Shown: positions 12,672 to 29,119 of the stretch, piece by piece
Layout: each line of letters starts with the position of its first letter
Position numbering within the stretch: position 1 is the first letter of the stretch
Source of the DNA: Trichoplax adhaerens
Lineage: Eukaryota > Placozoa > Uniplacotomia > Trichoplacea > Trichoplacidae
DNA length: 64,000 nt
Assembly (NCBI RefSeq): GCF_000150275.1
Contig: NW_002060946.1
Coordinates: 220,678-284,677, forward strand
Direction of reading: 5' to 3'
Program-made: the position numbers and the translations under genes
Notes under the pieces: generated by a model
Told to the model about the DNA's origin: nothing
Seen by the model: the letters and a program-made list of their open reading frames with translations, nothing else
The model's database searches: none

Positions 12672-12744
12672 TTCTTCTGTCCTTCAAGCTAGAGTGTAGT
12701 ATATTAGGTGAGAATATTATTTCTTATATATCCTTGAAATCGAG

Positions 12745-13340
12745 TATCAAAGCGGTAAATGTAGTGATTGCCGAAATTTCCGTTGCAGGAAACTCTTACG
12801 GTAAAAGTTTCTGAAATTGCTATCAAGTGTGTAATTATAACAGTATATAATTAAGCTTGATCTATCGTAACTTGAAGAGTCGATTACAATTATGCTGATC
12901 TACCATATAAAGCTGATATTACAGGATTGCCATCCAAAGCTGAACGATAGATAGTTTTCATACTAATTAAACTACTTTAGCCTTTTTGGTTCGCATAAGT
13001 TGAAAATATATAAAGCAGGAGAGTGTACTATCCAAGTGTGAACTATCCAAAGCGGTACATTGCATGACTACCGGAATTTCTATTGAAGAAAACTCTTACG
13101 GCAAAAAGTTTCTGAAACTGCTATCAAATATGAAATTATGACAAGATAAAGTTAAGTAAGCTTGATCTATCGTAATTTAAAATGTCGGTTACAACTATGC
13201 TGATCTATAAAACAAAGCTAATATACAAGATTAGCATCTATAGCCGAGCGATAGATTGATTTTTATATTACTTAAACTGCTTTAGCTTTTTTAATTCGCA
13301 TAAATTGGGAATATATAAAGCAGAAGAGTATATTTGGAGC
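12745..13340. repeat. Tandem duplication of about 300 bp upstream of gene B
   Basis: Copy 1 (from about 12745) and copy 2 (from about 13047) share blocks in order: aaagcggta, ggaaactcttacgg-aaaagtttctgaaa, ctgctatcaa, aagcttgatctatcgtaa, atgctgatcta, cgatagat, ctactttagc, ttcgcataa, aatatataaagcag. They occupy the 5' flank of gene B, just outside its start codon at 12671. Each copy ends with tatataaagcag. On the sequence alone I cannot call that a promoter. Confidence 0.8.
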
Positions 13341-15841
13341 AGTAAAATTTTTAATGTTATATATGTGTTGAACGTGATAAAATATGACTTGTGCAATTTA
13401 AAGAGTTAATTTAAAAGCCTTATGCTACACGTACAACCGTAGACATTGTTTGATGGCGAGTAGAAGATACTGGAATACTAATTTACTTGCTGTTAGCTAC
13501 TTTGATCTTCTTAGTATTGGATAATTCATAAACTATGAAGGTAGAACAGTGCTGTGTATTTGAAGTAACGAAATTTTACCTTAATTTCTTCAATGTTTCT
13601 GGCAAATATTCTAGTCGCGCAACGACCGAAACTTTTCTCAGGTTTATGATGCTGGTAGACCACTTTAATGTGAAGTTTTTACATTAAACTTATTACATAT
13701 ATATGGTAAATGAGAAAACTGTAAAAAAAATTTAAGTAAAATGATATAGGATAATTAATTATTGATAAAGAAGCTCGTATTGGATCGAAAGATATCAATT
13801 GTGCTTATGCTTGAACAGTTTCCAAGAAGTGGCTACCATTCATTGTATGCTTGAATAACGGACATAAAACAAGTTTACTTGAAGGATTTTGATACACAAT
13901 TTGATTCACTGTTGAATAGGATCGCCTCAAGTAAAATATTTATTATTAATGATACCGTTGGTTAATCGTAAAAGAAGTCTTTATCTCCTAGTTTCTATTT
14001 AGGACCCATGTAAAATAAAAAGGAAGCCATGAAATCTAGAGTTATATTCTTCAACGTACAAATTAACGCATAAGAAGAATACAGAATCGTCTTGCATTAC
14101 TTAGACCATTCACAAGTAATATGGCTAGCTATAACATATGCTTGATAAATTAATCTTTTGTCAATCAGCAGCTACCTCGGACAGACGGTAAAGGAATTTT
14201 ATAAAGAGAACTGCAAATTCAATTTATCTTAATCGTACTTCGACAATTAATATGTAAGAATATTATGTAATAAATGTAATTGAATCATTATTTTATGAAA
14301 TTTTAACATGTAATACGAGTTGTAGAATTTACCTTGAGGGTATAGATCAATATTCCTTTGAGGATTATCTTTACTATTGTTTTTCTGATTTAGTTACGGC
14401 AATTCGACCTAAAGATATGTTCTTTAAGAGTTTATTCTCTTCTGATAAGTTATGGAAATGAATTCATCATTAATGATGAAATAGACAAGATATTTGTCTT
14501 TTCTGAATGAAATCCGGTTGATAGTTGTAATAGGTAATAGTTAAAATTTATTTAAGTACGGTATAACCCATAGCTAGTCTGTAGAGCTTAACTTTGATCT
14601 TATAAAACCTGAATCTTACTTGCAAAACTGATCAAATTTTTAATACTCAGTTGGTAAAAGGAATTTTAAGAGTCAAATAACGTTCGTATAGGTATTTTCC
14701 AGCTAATAGGATTATTCAGACTAGTGCAATTTTTCTATACGTGTGTATTGGATAGCACTAAATTAAATCAATTTCCTATATCCCTCAACAATCTTCGGTT
14801 ATTCGTACTAAGTATAGTGTTACCATAATTTGTGAGTTAATTAAATGAAGCATCTAGTTGTGTGCTATTACAAATCTCACAATCTATGAAATAACGATCA
14901 TTTTAAAAATAGCGCCATTGTAAAATGTTGGAGGTAATTCATTAATGCTACGTTAAGTGTTAAATCAACTCATCACAAGCAATATAAAAAATACGGCGTA
15001 ATTCACCCATAAATTTTAACAGAATCTATACCTCTGCAAGGCACAACATTAGCGATTAGACTTTATCGAGTAAGGATTTTAGCGATGCCTAAAGTTTTCG
15101 ATATCCATAAAGCGATTAGGTCCAATACTTTGAAACAAGTCTTACTAGCTAATTTATTACATTTGTAACAATCTTTTAACTTAAAGGATTACTGCAAACA
15201 AGCAATGAACTTACGGCCTTTTACGATGAACTATTTTGTTCATCATCCGATGAGGTATAAAACTGAAGAATCTTATTAATTGGTTCGAATTAGATATTTG
15301 CAAAAGCCTTTTGAGCCTTCTACGTAGTACTGCAATCTCTACACACTGAATTCACTCACTCCTATAATGTATTTCCAGTCATCATGTTAGGCTAATTAAT
15401 TTACTAGGTTGGTAAACCTGAGCTCTACTAGTTACGATCCAATTCACTATAGAGTAAGTGCATAAAACCATTAGTGTAAATAAAGTTGTCCGAAACGTTT
15501 TATTTCATATTAGCATATTCTATAAAATAATGATCCAATATCTGTATAAATTAAAGCTTGATACTGTACATAATTGAATTGATCGAATATAATGTAAATT
15601 AAAAAAACTTGCAAATACAGCATATCCATTATATGAGTGTATATATAACATATATATACAAATACGAGCATACAACGTCTTATAGATACAGGCAATGCAG
15701 TATTTTTATCCCCTACGGTAGCGTAATATGTACAATCTTTGTACATTAGCTAAGTGATGAGTAAGGTCTGCGTATAACTTTACAGCATGTGTCACGATAG
15801 GCACATGATGTCGATTATTTGTATTAGATAAATGATTTGCT
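13341..15841. other. Gene-free spacer between gene B and GPATCH4
   Basis: About 2.5 kb of AT-rich DNA. I find no exon with plausible splice sites and family resemblance on either strand, and no array beyond the duplication at its left edge. A minus-strand open frame near 15510-15746 is low-complexity, lies beyond the GPATCH4 stop and is not supported. Confidence 0.5.
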
Positions 15842-18344
<2,503 letters not shown>

Positions 18345-18960
18345 GACATGTGGCAGAATGAGAGGCCGCATCGTACAGTATGCTTGAGCACCGCTACTAC
18401 AGTACTTTGTTACAGTAATAAGTACTGTCGAAGTGTACTGTACACTGTACTAGTTGGAACACAGACACTACGGACGGAACTCTATAACCGTCACGTGTCA
18501 GTGGGGGTTTGCTTTCTATAGCCAATGTATTTACGGTAAAAGAATTTCAGTATATTCTATATTGTACAGTCTACAGCATGAACCACTGGACTGGGGTTTG
18601 TCTGCGTCAAATGATGTCACCCCTTGTAGCATCCTTTCTTTCAGTTTGTACTGTATATCGGAGTTAAGATAAGGTGTGATTGCCAGTTCTTTTACAGTAC
18701 ATAGTCTATTGCTACAGTACAAACCTAGCTAAGAGGTGACATTATTTCACGTACAGACTACTGTATACAGTACAGTACAGTAGTACGCAGTAGAATACCT
18801 TACACAGTACAGTGCAGTAGAGTGACAAGGGGCCCGGGGGGATACTGTACACTGTACTGTACAGTACAGAGGAGGTCAAGCGTCACCAACCGATCCAATC
18901 ATCCCCCCCCCCCTACTCTCAGAGTCCTCAGCGGGCTCTACCCCAGCCCCTGCTGGGCTG
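18345..18960. repeat. TACTGTA/TACAGTA palindrome cluster between GPATCH4 and CETN3
   Basis: The shared 5' flank of two divergent genes contains a dense series of TACAGTA and TACTGTA words, which are reverse complements of each other. The densest parts are 18376-18450, 18755-18815 and 18842-18868. Strings such as gtacagtacagtag and actgtacactgtactgtaca can pair with themselves. Any promoter role is inference. The cluster also matches similar clusters elsewhere in the window. Confidence 0.7.
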
Positions 18961-18985
18961 TCACAGTGTCCGGCCGTAAGCCTGA
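18900..18985. other. GC-rich island with a C homopolymer
   Basis: A run of ten C residues (from about 18903) is followed by a C/G-rich stretch containing a short inverted repeat (agcccctgctgggct). It stands out sharply from the AT-rich surroundings and lies between the two start codons of GPATCH4 and CETN3. The function is not known. Confidence 0.6.
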
Positions 18986-19247
18986 GGTAAAAGCTAGTCC
19001 AAGTGGATTACAGTAAACATACGCGTTCATCGACTAGATTAGATTATTAAGATTAAGTGGATGTAAGCCCAATCTGCTGCAGGCGGCCATCATACAATCA
19101 TTAATTAGAAGACGGCTATTAATTAAAGGTCATCTCTATCGATAGAAGACAGTCGTTGCCATTAAACTCACAATCTTGATTCTTACTATTGCGTTGAAGG
19201 ACAATTTCAACTAGTTTTGGCCTAATAAACATCGCTGTCGATCGATC

Positions 19248-22200
19248 ATGTCGTTGCGTACTGATTACGCCTTAGATAAAGGCGGTAAGCGTCGTGGTAA
19301 AAGGCGCGAGTTAACTGAAGAGCAAAAACAAGAAATTAAAGAAGCTTTCGAATTATTTGATACCGACAAAGATCGAGCCATCGACTATCATGAATTAAAG
19401 GTAACTGTCCTCTTTTCAAGGTTTACAACTTTAGTTCCTGTGTACATGGTTAGTTGTGACTGGATTGGATAGCTTTTGTATGATCGTTAACGCGATCGTA
19501 GTCAGTTGATCTCGCGGTAATAGACGATCATGCAAAGCTTTGCATATTTTATCATGCAGTGAGACCAGCGCTCCTACGTCTTTCTCTCTCTTCTTTTTAG
19601 TATTCCCTGTAGACAACTTACCATTGTATTGTACATTGGAGACTCTAAAAAGATCTCTACAAGTATATTACGTTATCTAAATACGGTAAATGACAGTTAT
19701 GATGTATGATAGGATATTTTCCATACACTTACGATTGGACAAAAATCAGCCGACTGCGCCACTTCACGATACTGTACACTCGATGGCTCATCATAGATTA
19801 TAATACCATTAATCAATAATCCAGGATGGGATTATATAGGATAGAATCAGTTAAGCTAGCAAGATTGCAGTACTTTGATGCTTGAATCAAATGGGAAAAT
19901 TTGAAAGCGACAACGAATCATCAATAATTAACGGTATTCGCTTGTTTGAATTTAGGAAACAATTGACACCCTATTCTGTAAGTTGTGTACTCGGATTGTT
20001 GATAGCTTATAGCTCACTGGATGTCGCTGCTATAACATTTCACCGATCCAGATAGTAGTCAATTGGAAAAGGTGCCCGTATTCCAACACATAGTATATCG
20101 TAGAATGGTATTGATGAATTATTGTGATACTTGAATCTTGCCAACATGCAATGGTCATACAATATTGCGGCGATTGACTGTAATAAAGTAAATGATAAAA
20201 GTGAAAGTTCAAGACCAGTAAATTACACTGAATTCAATGTATATCGTTGACTATTTTAAAGCTGTCATGCTTTAGAGGACTACAATTGAAGAAACTTTTA
20301 AAATGTTCCATTCAAGAAAACATCGGATCCATTACTATCCATTCAAAATAACATTGTCACTAAAGTACGCATTATTGAACTCCTTGACTGACTGCTTTGA
20401 TATTCCGTTATGCCATCTTGTGAAGCATGCAAAGATGGATCTTAATACGGATGGTTTTACAATGAACTTACTACTTTAACACTATTGTAGTTAGTAATTT
20501 GGACAAATTTGTTTGGATAGGAACGCCATGCTCTAATCTAAAGACTAGTAGTCATAGGAATATTTATTGACACAATCATTTTATACAATCACTATAGCAA
20601 GGTCTCGTAATTGCTTTCAGGTATTCACTTATATTGAGCAACACTACTGTCCTGTATTATTATTATCGACGCTATAGATTCGCATAATACGTTCTAATGG
20701 GAATAGTTGGATTACTTTGAGTAATCATGGTACTAAATTAGTGTCGGTATCGCTTTTTCGATAGCTTCTAGCCTTCACATTGAATATCTATTACAAAACT
20801 CGTAATGATCCATGCATAGCGTTGTAGAATGCCTCTATAAGCGAATAATGGTGTGTATGCACTCTTATTTTCAATATTGACTTATGTATGTGTTTGGCAT
20901 TGAAAAAACGAACATACTGACATCCAACTGCAACATATTGACAGATTGACAAACGCCGTATTGATGATTTTTGACCCTTGAGTGTAAAATTCAATATGCC
21001 TACAATACTAGCTGTTAACGGCGTTGCCATTAGGCTAATCATGCTACTATACTATACCTGTACAAGTCATTACTGCAAGTGAACGATTCGTTTTATGGCA
21101 CAACATAAACCGTTGTATAAAATTTCTATTATTCTAATACTATGTAATGCTGCAATTGATTATAATTATATTATGATGCTTTTAAAGACTTATAGAATAT
21201 CTAGGAGGAGTATAATTAATTAATTAATAATGTAAATTCTTGATCGTTCGTAGAACATAGAATAGGTACAATTCAGTACTGTAAAGGATGAGTAATACAA
21301 TCAATTTACATGCTTATTATTATGATAGAGTCATTGCATCATTGGTGAAGGCATGCATGATACGACGTAGCAAATTAATAATTAATAGGGCGATTGTATT
21401 CTCTGCTTGAAGAATAAATTCATGTAATTCTAAAATACATCCACTTTTATTATAATGTACTCAGAATCACTCTATAGTATTGTCTTAAGTTATGTATCTG
21501 CACAACGGTACACATCTTAAGTTAACAACAAAGTGTATCTAGAGCTAATGTAATAATATTCACATGTCTCTTTGATAGGTAGCAATGAGAGCTTTGGGCT
21601 TTGACGTTAAGAAAGCAGATGTTTTAAAAGTTTTACGTGACTATGATCGTGAAGGCACAAATAAGATTACTTTTGAGGACTTTTTCGAAGTCAGTAAGTA
21701 ACCAACGGAATTATTATTGCTATACTCGTTGCGTTGTCGACGCATGGTCCAGTTTCAAGTATTCTGTCTTCGTTACATAGTACCAGGAAATAAATTTATT
21801 TGCATTTAATTTATACACGTATGATTGATTATAGTTACTATGCATTTTAAGAAAAATTCCCAACTATTCCGTACAGTATAATAATAGAAATAAATCGTAG
21901 TACGTTAGTATCGCTCTCATAATAGCAATTTAACTAATTAATGCTAGAATGGACACAAGAACAAAATCAATACTTGTTTAGAAATTTTTTATTAATACAG
22001 ATAATTAAGGAGACGATCCGATAGGAAAGTACTTTATCACTTGTATTTTCGATTAGTACTATTGAATTACTGAATTATTAATGAAATTATTTAATGGTAG
22101 AGTCCCTTTTAAAAATAGCGATTCATTCATAAAGTTGTACAGTTATTCACTGAAACTAGCAAGTACAAATTTAATGACTAATTTCTTGACATAGTTTGTA

Positions 22201-22711
22201 ATGGTAAATAGACATTGCTGAATAGATTTACGTCTGTTTTGGTTTTGCGGTGCATGCAAATCGCTTTATGTAATCAGAGCGAATTCCTAGTTATCTACAA
22301 ACTTTAAAAAGTGCTTCAAGTAGAACTGCAAGGAGTTAACACGCTCAATTAATTTTAAGTGACAGACTGGATGCTTGATAGAGATCCACATGAGGAAGTT
22401 TTTAAGGCTTTCAAATTATTCGATGATGATGGTACGGGCAAGATTAGCTTAAGAAATTTAAGACGTGTTGCTAGGGAATTAGGAGAGAATATGGCTGATG
22501 AAGAGCTGCGAGCAATGATAGATGAATTTGACAAGGACGGAGATGGAGAAAGTAAGCAGTAAAAGTACTGATGAGAGTAATGAGCAATTGAGTATGCATA
22601 CCTACCAATAAAATGATCTGATTAAGTGCATTGACCACTATGTTTGATTTTTTGTCATGCTGTTTAGTTAACGAAGAGGAATTCTCGGCGATCATGACTG
22701 GTGATACGTAA
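19248..22711 (+). CDS. CETN3: Centrin-3 orthologue
   Basis: Four exons: 19248-19400 (ATG), 21579-21693, 22360-22551 and 22668-22711 (TAA). They give 167 aa, the same length as human CETN3. A basic N-terminus ([20 protein letters not shown]) leads into four EF-hands. EF1 is [12 protein letters not shown] (38-49). EF2 is degenerate ([13 protein letters not shown]). EF3 is [14 protein letters not shown]4 is DKDGDGEINEEE. The stretch [19 protein letters not shown] and the C-terminus IMTGDT are centrin-3 hallmarks and separate it from centrin-1/2. Centrins are calcium-binding proteins of centrioles and basal bodies, used in centriole duplication and in TREX-2. All junctions have consensus GT-AG ends and matching phase. 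Intron 1 is 2.2 kb with nothing recognised in it. Confidence 0.96.
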
Positions 22712-24202
22712 TTTTACACTGCTAATAGCTTGATATGTTGTAGCTTTATACGTATCGTGTATAACATTCCACTACTAAAGCCATGATTATGATTATTATG
22801 CAAAGTGGTAGCTGTCTACTTACTGCTACACTGATAGTAACGATATTGTATTTGTAAAAACATACTCCACTACGACGTTATCACTGTCACAGCTATTTCT
22901 TAACTTATCATTACATCTCAAGGAAATGAATCTACTGTAACTTTAATGATCATTAGCAATGAAGTTCTTATTATATTTGCAGTTTATTGAAAGAATTTCT
23001 CTCTCCTTACTACTGATTACGACAACAACTTTCTTTAGTTTCCTCAAGTCCTTCCGATGTGTTTTTTGATGTAAACTATATTATTATAAATGTGTACATT
23101 GCATATTTAGTACTGTAGATCTTGTCATATGTTGTAAGATATCTTTACGAAACCTGCTACAAGAGTAAAGTCTTCAGAATTAAAATAAAGTTTGGCAGTT
23201 TTATTCGTCGAGTACAAGTTGATCTAAATAATCATTTTCAGTCGTTTAAATTCAACTGAAGAATAGTTATACCTGGCACTATAAAAGGCACGCTGCTAGA
23301 CAAGTCAAGTCTTGCTTGATATTGAACTAATATTAATTTTAAACACTGATTTTAATCATTTAGTTAAGTCGACTGTAGATAAATCCATTGTTAGGATTTT
23401 CTAGCCCAGTAAGTATAGTTTATGCAAAGCGACATGACAGCGGCAATTCAAAGACATTAGATAGATTTGATCATGGCAAAATTAATAACCACCGCTATAT
23501 CTGTACAACTTTTCAGAGACTTACCGCATTTGCACTATTCAAGTTGTAGTATGTTATGCGTTAGTAAACAAGTATACGTAAGGCGAATGTCACAATCGCG
23601 TAAAATTTTTCCAAGAACATGTGCATACAATCATCAATTTTAAAAATACTAAACCATTACGGCCAAATGTTAAATGGAAAATTAATAAAGCACTGAAAAT
23701 TACTGCGAATGGCAAATCGATTTAAATGCGCAAAAGTTTGTTAACGTTAAGAGAATTATTGAAGCAACGCTTTACAGCGACGAAATGATTACATTCTCTT
23801 AAGAAATTATTCATGTATGGTTCTAAAGCGTCTAACTGTACTATAATAGTCTACGTGTTATGCATTCTACATCAATAGTAATTCGCATTACAGCACTTTT
23901 AATTATATCCCTAGAAGATTGTATTTTAAGTATGGTTGTAATTCGATATCTATTTCATTACAGCACCTTTATTGGCGAATGGTGCAAAAATGTACCTAGA
24001 TATTATATATAGACTTAATTACGTAGATGTATTGTTATAATTACGCCGCAAAATAACGTTATTACCAACAGTAGAAATCTATATATATATTTTAGCGAAA
24101 ATTTTGCACAAATTTTGGTGAATTAATTCACTAATTTTCATATTTGAAATCTACCGATTTTAAATTTGATGTTATTAGCATAGAACGGTAGCAGAGATGC
24201 AA
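22712..24202. other. Convergent spacer between CETN3 and RAB8
   Basis: About 1.5 kb of AT-rich DNA between two convergent 3' ends. An AATAAA at 23184 could serve as the CETN3 poly(A) signal but lies about 470 nt after the stop. Nothing else is recognised. Confidence 0.45.
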
Positions 24203-27200
24203 TCACAGCAGCGTACACCAGCTAAAGGAGCGATTTGCATTAGCCTTCTTATCTTTACCACCTTGTGATCCGACATGAACATTCGGGCTACTGTGTGAGC
24301 CACCACCATTATTGTTTTCTTGCTATAATGGTCACATATTAAATCGTAGGTTAATAAATTTGAACTTGAGCGGAAATAAAAACAAGTCATAAAATAAGTT
24401 ACCTGCTTCCGATCCATCTTAGCCTTAATATCTTTTGCTAACGTCATGAATGCCTGTAAAATGTTGATATCATTAATATATTTGCATTATATCGTGACTT
24501 TAGACGATGGCGATTCAAACATCTAAGCTCGATCCGATAATGCTAGATAACGGTAGTTGAACAAAATTTACCTCCTCTACATTGTGACCATCTTTTGCGC
24601 TCGTTTCAGAAAACTTAACGCCATATTCTGCTGCAAGCTAAATGAATTGATTTAAGAAATAACCAACGTACTCTATTAACGATATAATACGCGCTATAAA
24701 TTGCAATCAATCTGTAGTACCTGTTGTGCTTGTTCTTTCGAAACCTGACGCTTGTCAACTACGTCACACTTATTTCCTAAAATCATCTTTTCTACATCAC
24801 TGGCTGCATGCTCTTCAATATTCCTTATCCAAGTCTTGATATTTTCGAACGATCTTTCGTTTGTGATATCAAAAACGAGCATAATGCCCTATAAGTAGCA
24901 ATAACAATTATTAGCAGACTTTTACACTCGTTTGAGGCTTGATCTTACGCTTTGTAACATTGCACACAGCATTGATTCAATTGATACAAGATAGCCTAAA
25001 ATAGATTACTATAGCTGAAAGAGCAATTACACGCGTATAAGATTACTTTCACTATAGGTTACGTACCATAGCACCGCGATAGTAGGCAGTAGTGATTGTT
25101 CTAAATCTCTCTTGTCCTGCAGTATCCCTATCAAATTAAAACGATATTGTTCGTAGTAAGCAAGGATGGCTAGAATGATCTTTTCCTTTGGCTATAACCT
25201 AGAATTATCATCTTTTATGTTATAATGCTTAGGCCTATTGTCGTACTATGTTACAGCTATTATAAGCAGTGTGTATGCTGTTCCTATTTATATCTTTTAG
25301 TGTAATAGTTGCATCTTTTAATAATATACTTTACACTTTTTAAAGTAACATTATTTACGGTGTTAACAGCGGTAAAGTACAGTAGAAGAAATGATAGCAA
25401 CAATAGCGAGGCCACTATCAAATATAATTTTAGACATGTACTTCCAAGTATTAATTTACGATAGCATACCATATTTGCAATTTAATTTTCTTTCCATCGA
25501 GTTCAATGGTCCTAATTTTGAAGTCAATGCCTGAATGTAGTATAAATATTAAATTAAAAATTCTCTCATAAATGAAAAATTTAGTAAATTCTTTAATTAA
25601 GCTTTCGAGATTGCTTCATCAAATAAGTCCAATAATAAAAATCGATTAAAATCGAGTTTTTATTATCTTTTAATGACAATTTACGGAATTTTCAGACTCG
25701 GCATTGATTAATGCGGCAATTGTCAGCAATGCGGTTAGTGAGTCCGTTGAGTAGTAGTTTGCAACTACAGTCTACAGTAATGCAGTAGCAACAGATAGGA
25801 AAAATCTACATGTGTCAACATAGTGGTTTGAACTATATTATCAAAGCGTAATGCTCCTTTTGAGGCAATGATACTAATTTAAGGCAATCATAATGGAAAA
25901 ATACATATTGTACTCGTGTTCCATTAACATTAATGAGGAATGCAATATTAGCAACAAACAGGTCTTAAAAGACATTGGAATGAGTGTTTATTTCCGCGTT
26001 ATTCTCTGGTTCTGGTTAATTAATGTTCAAACTTGAACTTACATATATACCAGAATTGCGAGAATGAACCGAAAGGGATATGTGCGATGAATTTATTCAA
26101 ACATATGACGGTATCAGGATACGCGTGTAGGAAGGTCACGATGACAATGTCTATGATTTTACAATGTAACAGAACGATGTCGAACAAGAATGTAACTGTG
26201 TAACAGTAGAGTTCCGTAAGTAAATACGACGAGCTGCCGCATTAGCTGAAGCCAAAATATACCGGCAAGGCAGGATCGACAGAGGAATAATAATATATAA
26301 TATACGGTAGCATGATAATTAATCAAAACAAGTATAGAAGATTTCCAATCGCTGGGCTAGAAATGATGTTGTCAAATTTCACCGGATTCCATACGGTTGC
26401 AGTGCATCAGTAGTAAAAGTATTGGATCCATTATGGCCGATTGGAAACAATGTCCAGGTAAGATAGGCGGCGTATAATTCGAACGAAGTAGAATTTCAAA
26501 GTGTAGAATGGACAGCTAAGGGATTTACTAAACTACCTATTATTATTCAGGGTGCCATAGTGCGTTACTACTGTATTCCACTTCGGCGGTACTGTATGAA
26601 GTCTTGCAAGAGAGAGAGAGAGAGAAAAGACCTCCGGCAGCGCTAGTGAAATCAATTCAAACTGTCTTCGTCATTGCCGAAAAAAAACCAACCGGATAGG
26701 TTGGCATAAGGAAATACAATAATGTGATGGATTACTCGAAGAAAAGGCTTTGGACGTAATGAAGAATCGGACCCAGTCGAGAAAAAGCTACAAAATTTGT
26801 TACTATTTACACAACTCATGATATTACAGTATATTGTGGGTTTTCATGCCCATATGATCAAAGATCATATCCAAATTTGAGTGGGCATAAGACGGAGGTT
26901 GAGGATTTGATTGGAAAATATGCAAAGGTACACCATACTGTACTGCAAAAATAGAAACATCAGACTACAGCAGAATACCCAATTCATCATAATAAAACTG
27001 TACCGTACTAGAAGTGGGAATGCTTTGTTTAACTTTCTTTCCTTTTCCGTTGAACTACGTCACCGTCCTCCATGTAGCCTATCTACCGTATAATATTAGG
27101 TGATGACATGTTGGAAAGAAAAGGTACTAAACTATACCCGTAATCCAATGATTAATCTACCATCGATGGATCTACTTCCACTACCATAGTTTGTGTGTCA

Positions 27201-28820
27201 AGCTATAGACTGTGATATCCATTTTTACAGTACGATATTAACTATTCTTACTAAGTAAGGAGTACTTGCAATATGCTGTGTAGGAATATTTGAAACAAAA
27301 TCAAAGATGAAGTGTTAACTTGAAACTTTCAAGTCAAAAAGGGTCATGGGAGACAGTACAGTAATATGTTTTTGAAAGATATACAATCAGTTACGATATG
27401 GGCAAAATGAGGATTTGCTGGACAAGCAATTTATGTGCTTGCCCCTACGATAGTTGACTAACAACATCTTGATCATTATGACGATCGTTAGTGGCATGTA
27501 AAATTGTGTTGGAAATTGTAAATAAATCATGTCTTGATACTAGAAAATAAATAAAAAGTTCACTGATATTATGGATCAAGTTAAGACTAAGGATAAGCAC
27601 TAGTTACGATAGGCAATCTTCAGAATTAGTCATCAAAAATTGAATAGATAGTGGACATCATGGGCATGTTGTATTAGTCATTGGATCAAAACATGCAAAC
27701 CCCAACGGTGCACCGAGTCCTTTGCCATTGTGGTAGATATTCTTCTTTATAAGCAATAGCCAAGCGAGCAATGAAATAAAGACACTAGCACTGTCGATAA
27801 GATTCTATGGTCTACAGTAGAGTACAATACTTTGGACTAGTCCAAGTTTTCTTTTTCTCCATTCTATCGTCGTTCTTTCAACATGGATATACAGTCAAGT
27901 AATGGATAAGTTGTGATCCAGCAGGCTGGATGGTGATGACATCACGACTAATCAATCCTCCACCATTAGAGAGTAGGATAGCAATTAGCAGGGTAAGATT
28001 CCCTATCCACTGGGATAGAGAAAGACGGCAGACATCTCTAAATTACTAATATGTTTGCTCTATCACGACTACCATTGGACAAAGTTTAAAGTGGCAGATA
28101 GCCGCCCGCCTAGAGTGCTAAAATGATCGCCACAAGTTCTTATTCCATCCATTCAAGATGGTATGACAAAGTGTAAAAAAAAAAATGGGGTTGCTTCATC
28201 GATGGGAGCGATCCATCTGAATGAGGGATGTATGTATACAGTACTGTAGGATGGGCTACGTTTGGTAGTGCCTAGATGATGATGATGATCAACGACTATG
28301 CAAGTGATTCTGCTTACTAGGTGAAATTGATGCAGTCCAAGTGTGTGATGGGAAGCTTTGATGATCAAGTCTTGGAGATATGTCATCTTTTAGCACTATG
28401 GGAGTTGATGAAGGGAAAAATGGGCATGGGGAATCCTATCGTCCAAGCAATAACATACCAAAAAGTGCCTGGACATACGTACGTCTAGGCGTTTCCAGTA
28501 GACAAGAATATGGATAAAAAGACAATCATGACTATAAATGCATTTCTTGGACAAGGGTGGATGATAACAATTAGCCTGAATATCATCATCGTCTTCTTGT
28601 CCTTTCTATTTTGGAGTGTAACATGGCATCCATGTTATTGTAGCAGAGGCTATGACAAGGAAATACTAGCAAGTTGCGATCCTGCATAATACATACCAAT
28701 CGTTGAGATGAAAGTTGAATTGAAAGCGTCTTCGGAAAATCGGAATAATACACACGTCTTGCCCACGCCGCTATCACCAATTAATAGCAATTTGAATAGA
28801 TAGTCGTATGATTTAGCCAT
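24203..28820 (-). CDS. RAB8: Rab8 small GTPase
   Basis: Seven exons: 28697-28820 (ATG), 25470-25530, 25067-25127, 24721-24888, 24572-24637, 24403-24453 and 24203-24322 (TGA). They give 216 aa. G1 is GDSGVGKT (15-22), the switch I threonine is in STIG (T40), and the Rab-family [20 protein letters not shown] and G3 [20 protein letters not shown] follow. G4 is NKCD and G5 is ETSAK. The last exon is a glycine/asparagine-rich variable tail ending CTLL, a single-cysteine geranylgeranyl motif as in RAB8 (CVLL/CSLL), which distinguishes it from most Rabs with CC ends. RAB8 directs Golgi-to-plasma-membrane and ciliary membrane traffic. The 3.2-kb first intron carries a (GA)n tract and several TACAGTA words. 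A second Rab in the window (48897-54083) shares its intron positions. Confidence 0.95.
26607..26625. repeat. (GA)n microsatellite
   Basis: About nine GA dinucleotides in the first intron of RAB8. Confidence 0.85.
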
Positions 28821-29119
28821 GATACAATCTGTATCTGCTTTTTACTAGCCACTAAAGTATTGCTAAACTATCAAGAGAAGAATGATTGGAGTACTAAAAG
28901 AAGGTCCCAAAGTGAGTCCTTTCTTGGATGAGTAGAGAGCAAACACTGCTATGTCGTGGCTTGAATGTTGCACAATGAATGTTCACCGGGTAATATGGAA
29001 CGGGTGTCAACGATGCCCAACCACCTGGAGTATTAGGTTGACTATAGGACGAGGGTCGACGTAAGCGTAGTCTACCCTAACTTCATAGTCTGTCTACTTT
29101 CAGCCGTGGCCGTCTGGTC

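Noticed and set aside
15275-15300. tRNA B-box-like ggttcgaat
   Set aside because: No matching A-box, anticodon stem or acceptor stem could be folded around it.
28153-28386. 77-codon minus-strand frame in RAB8 intron 1
   Set aside because: Crosses simple atg repeats and has no splice phase compatible with the flanking RAB8 exons.
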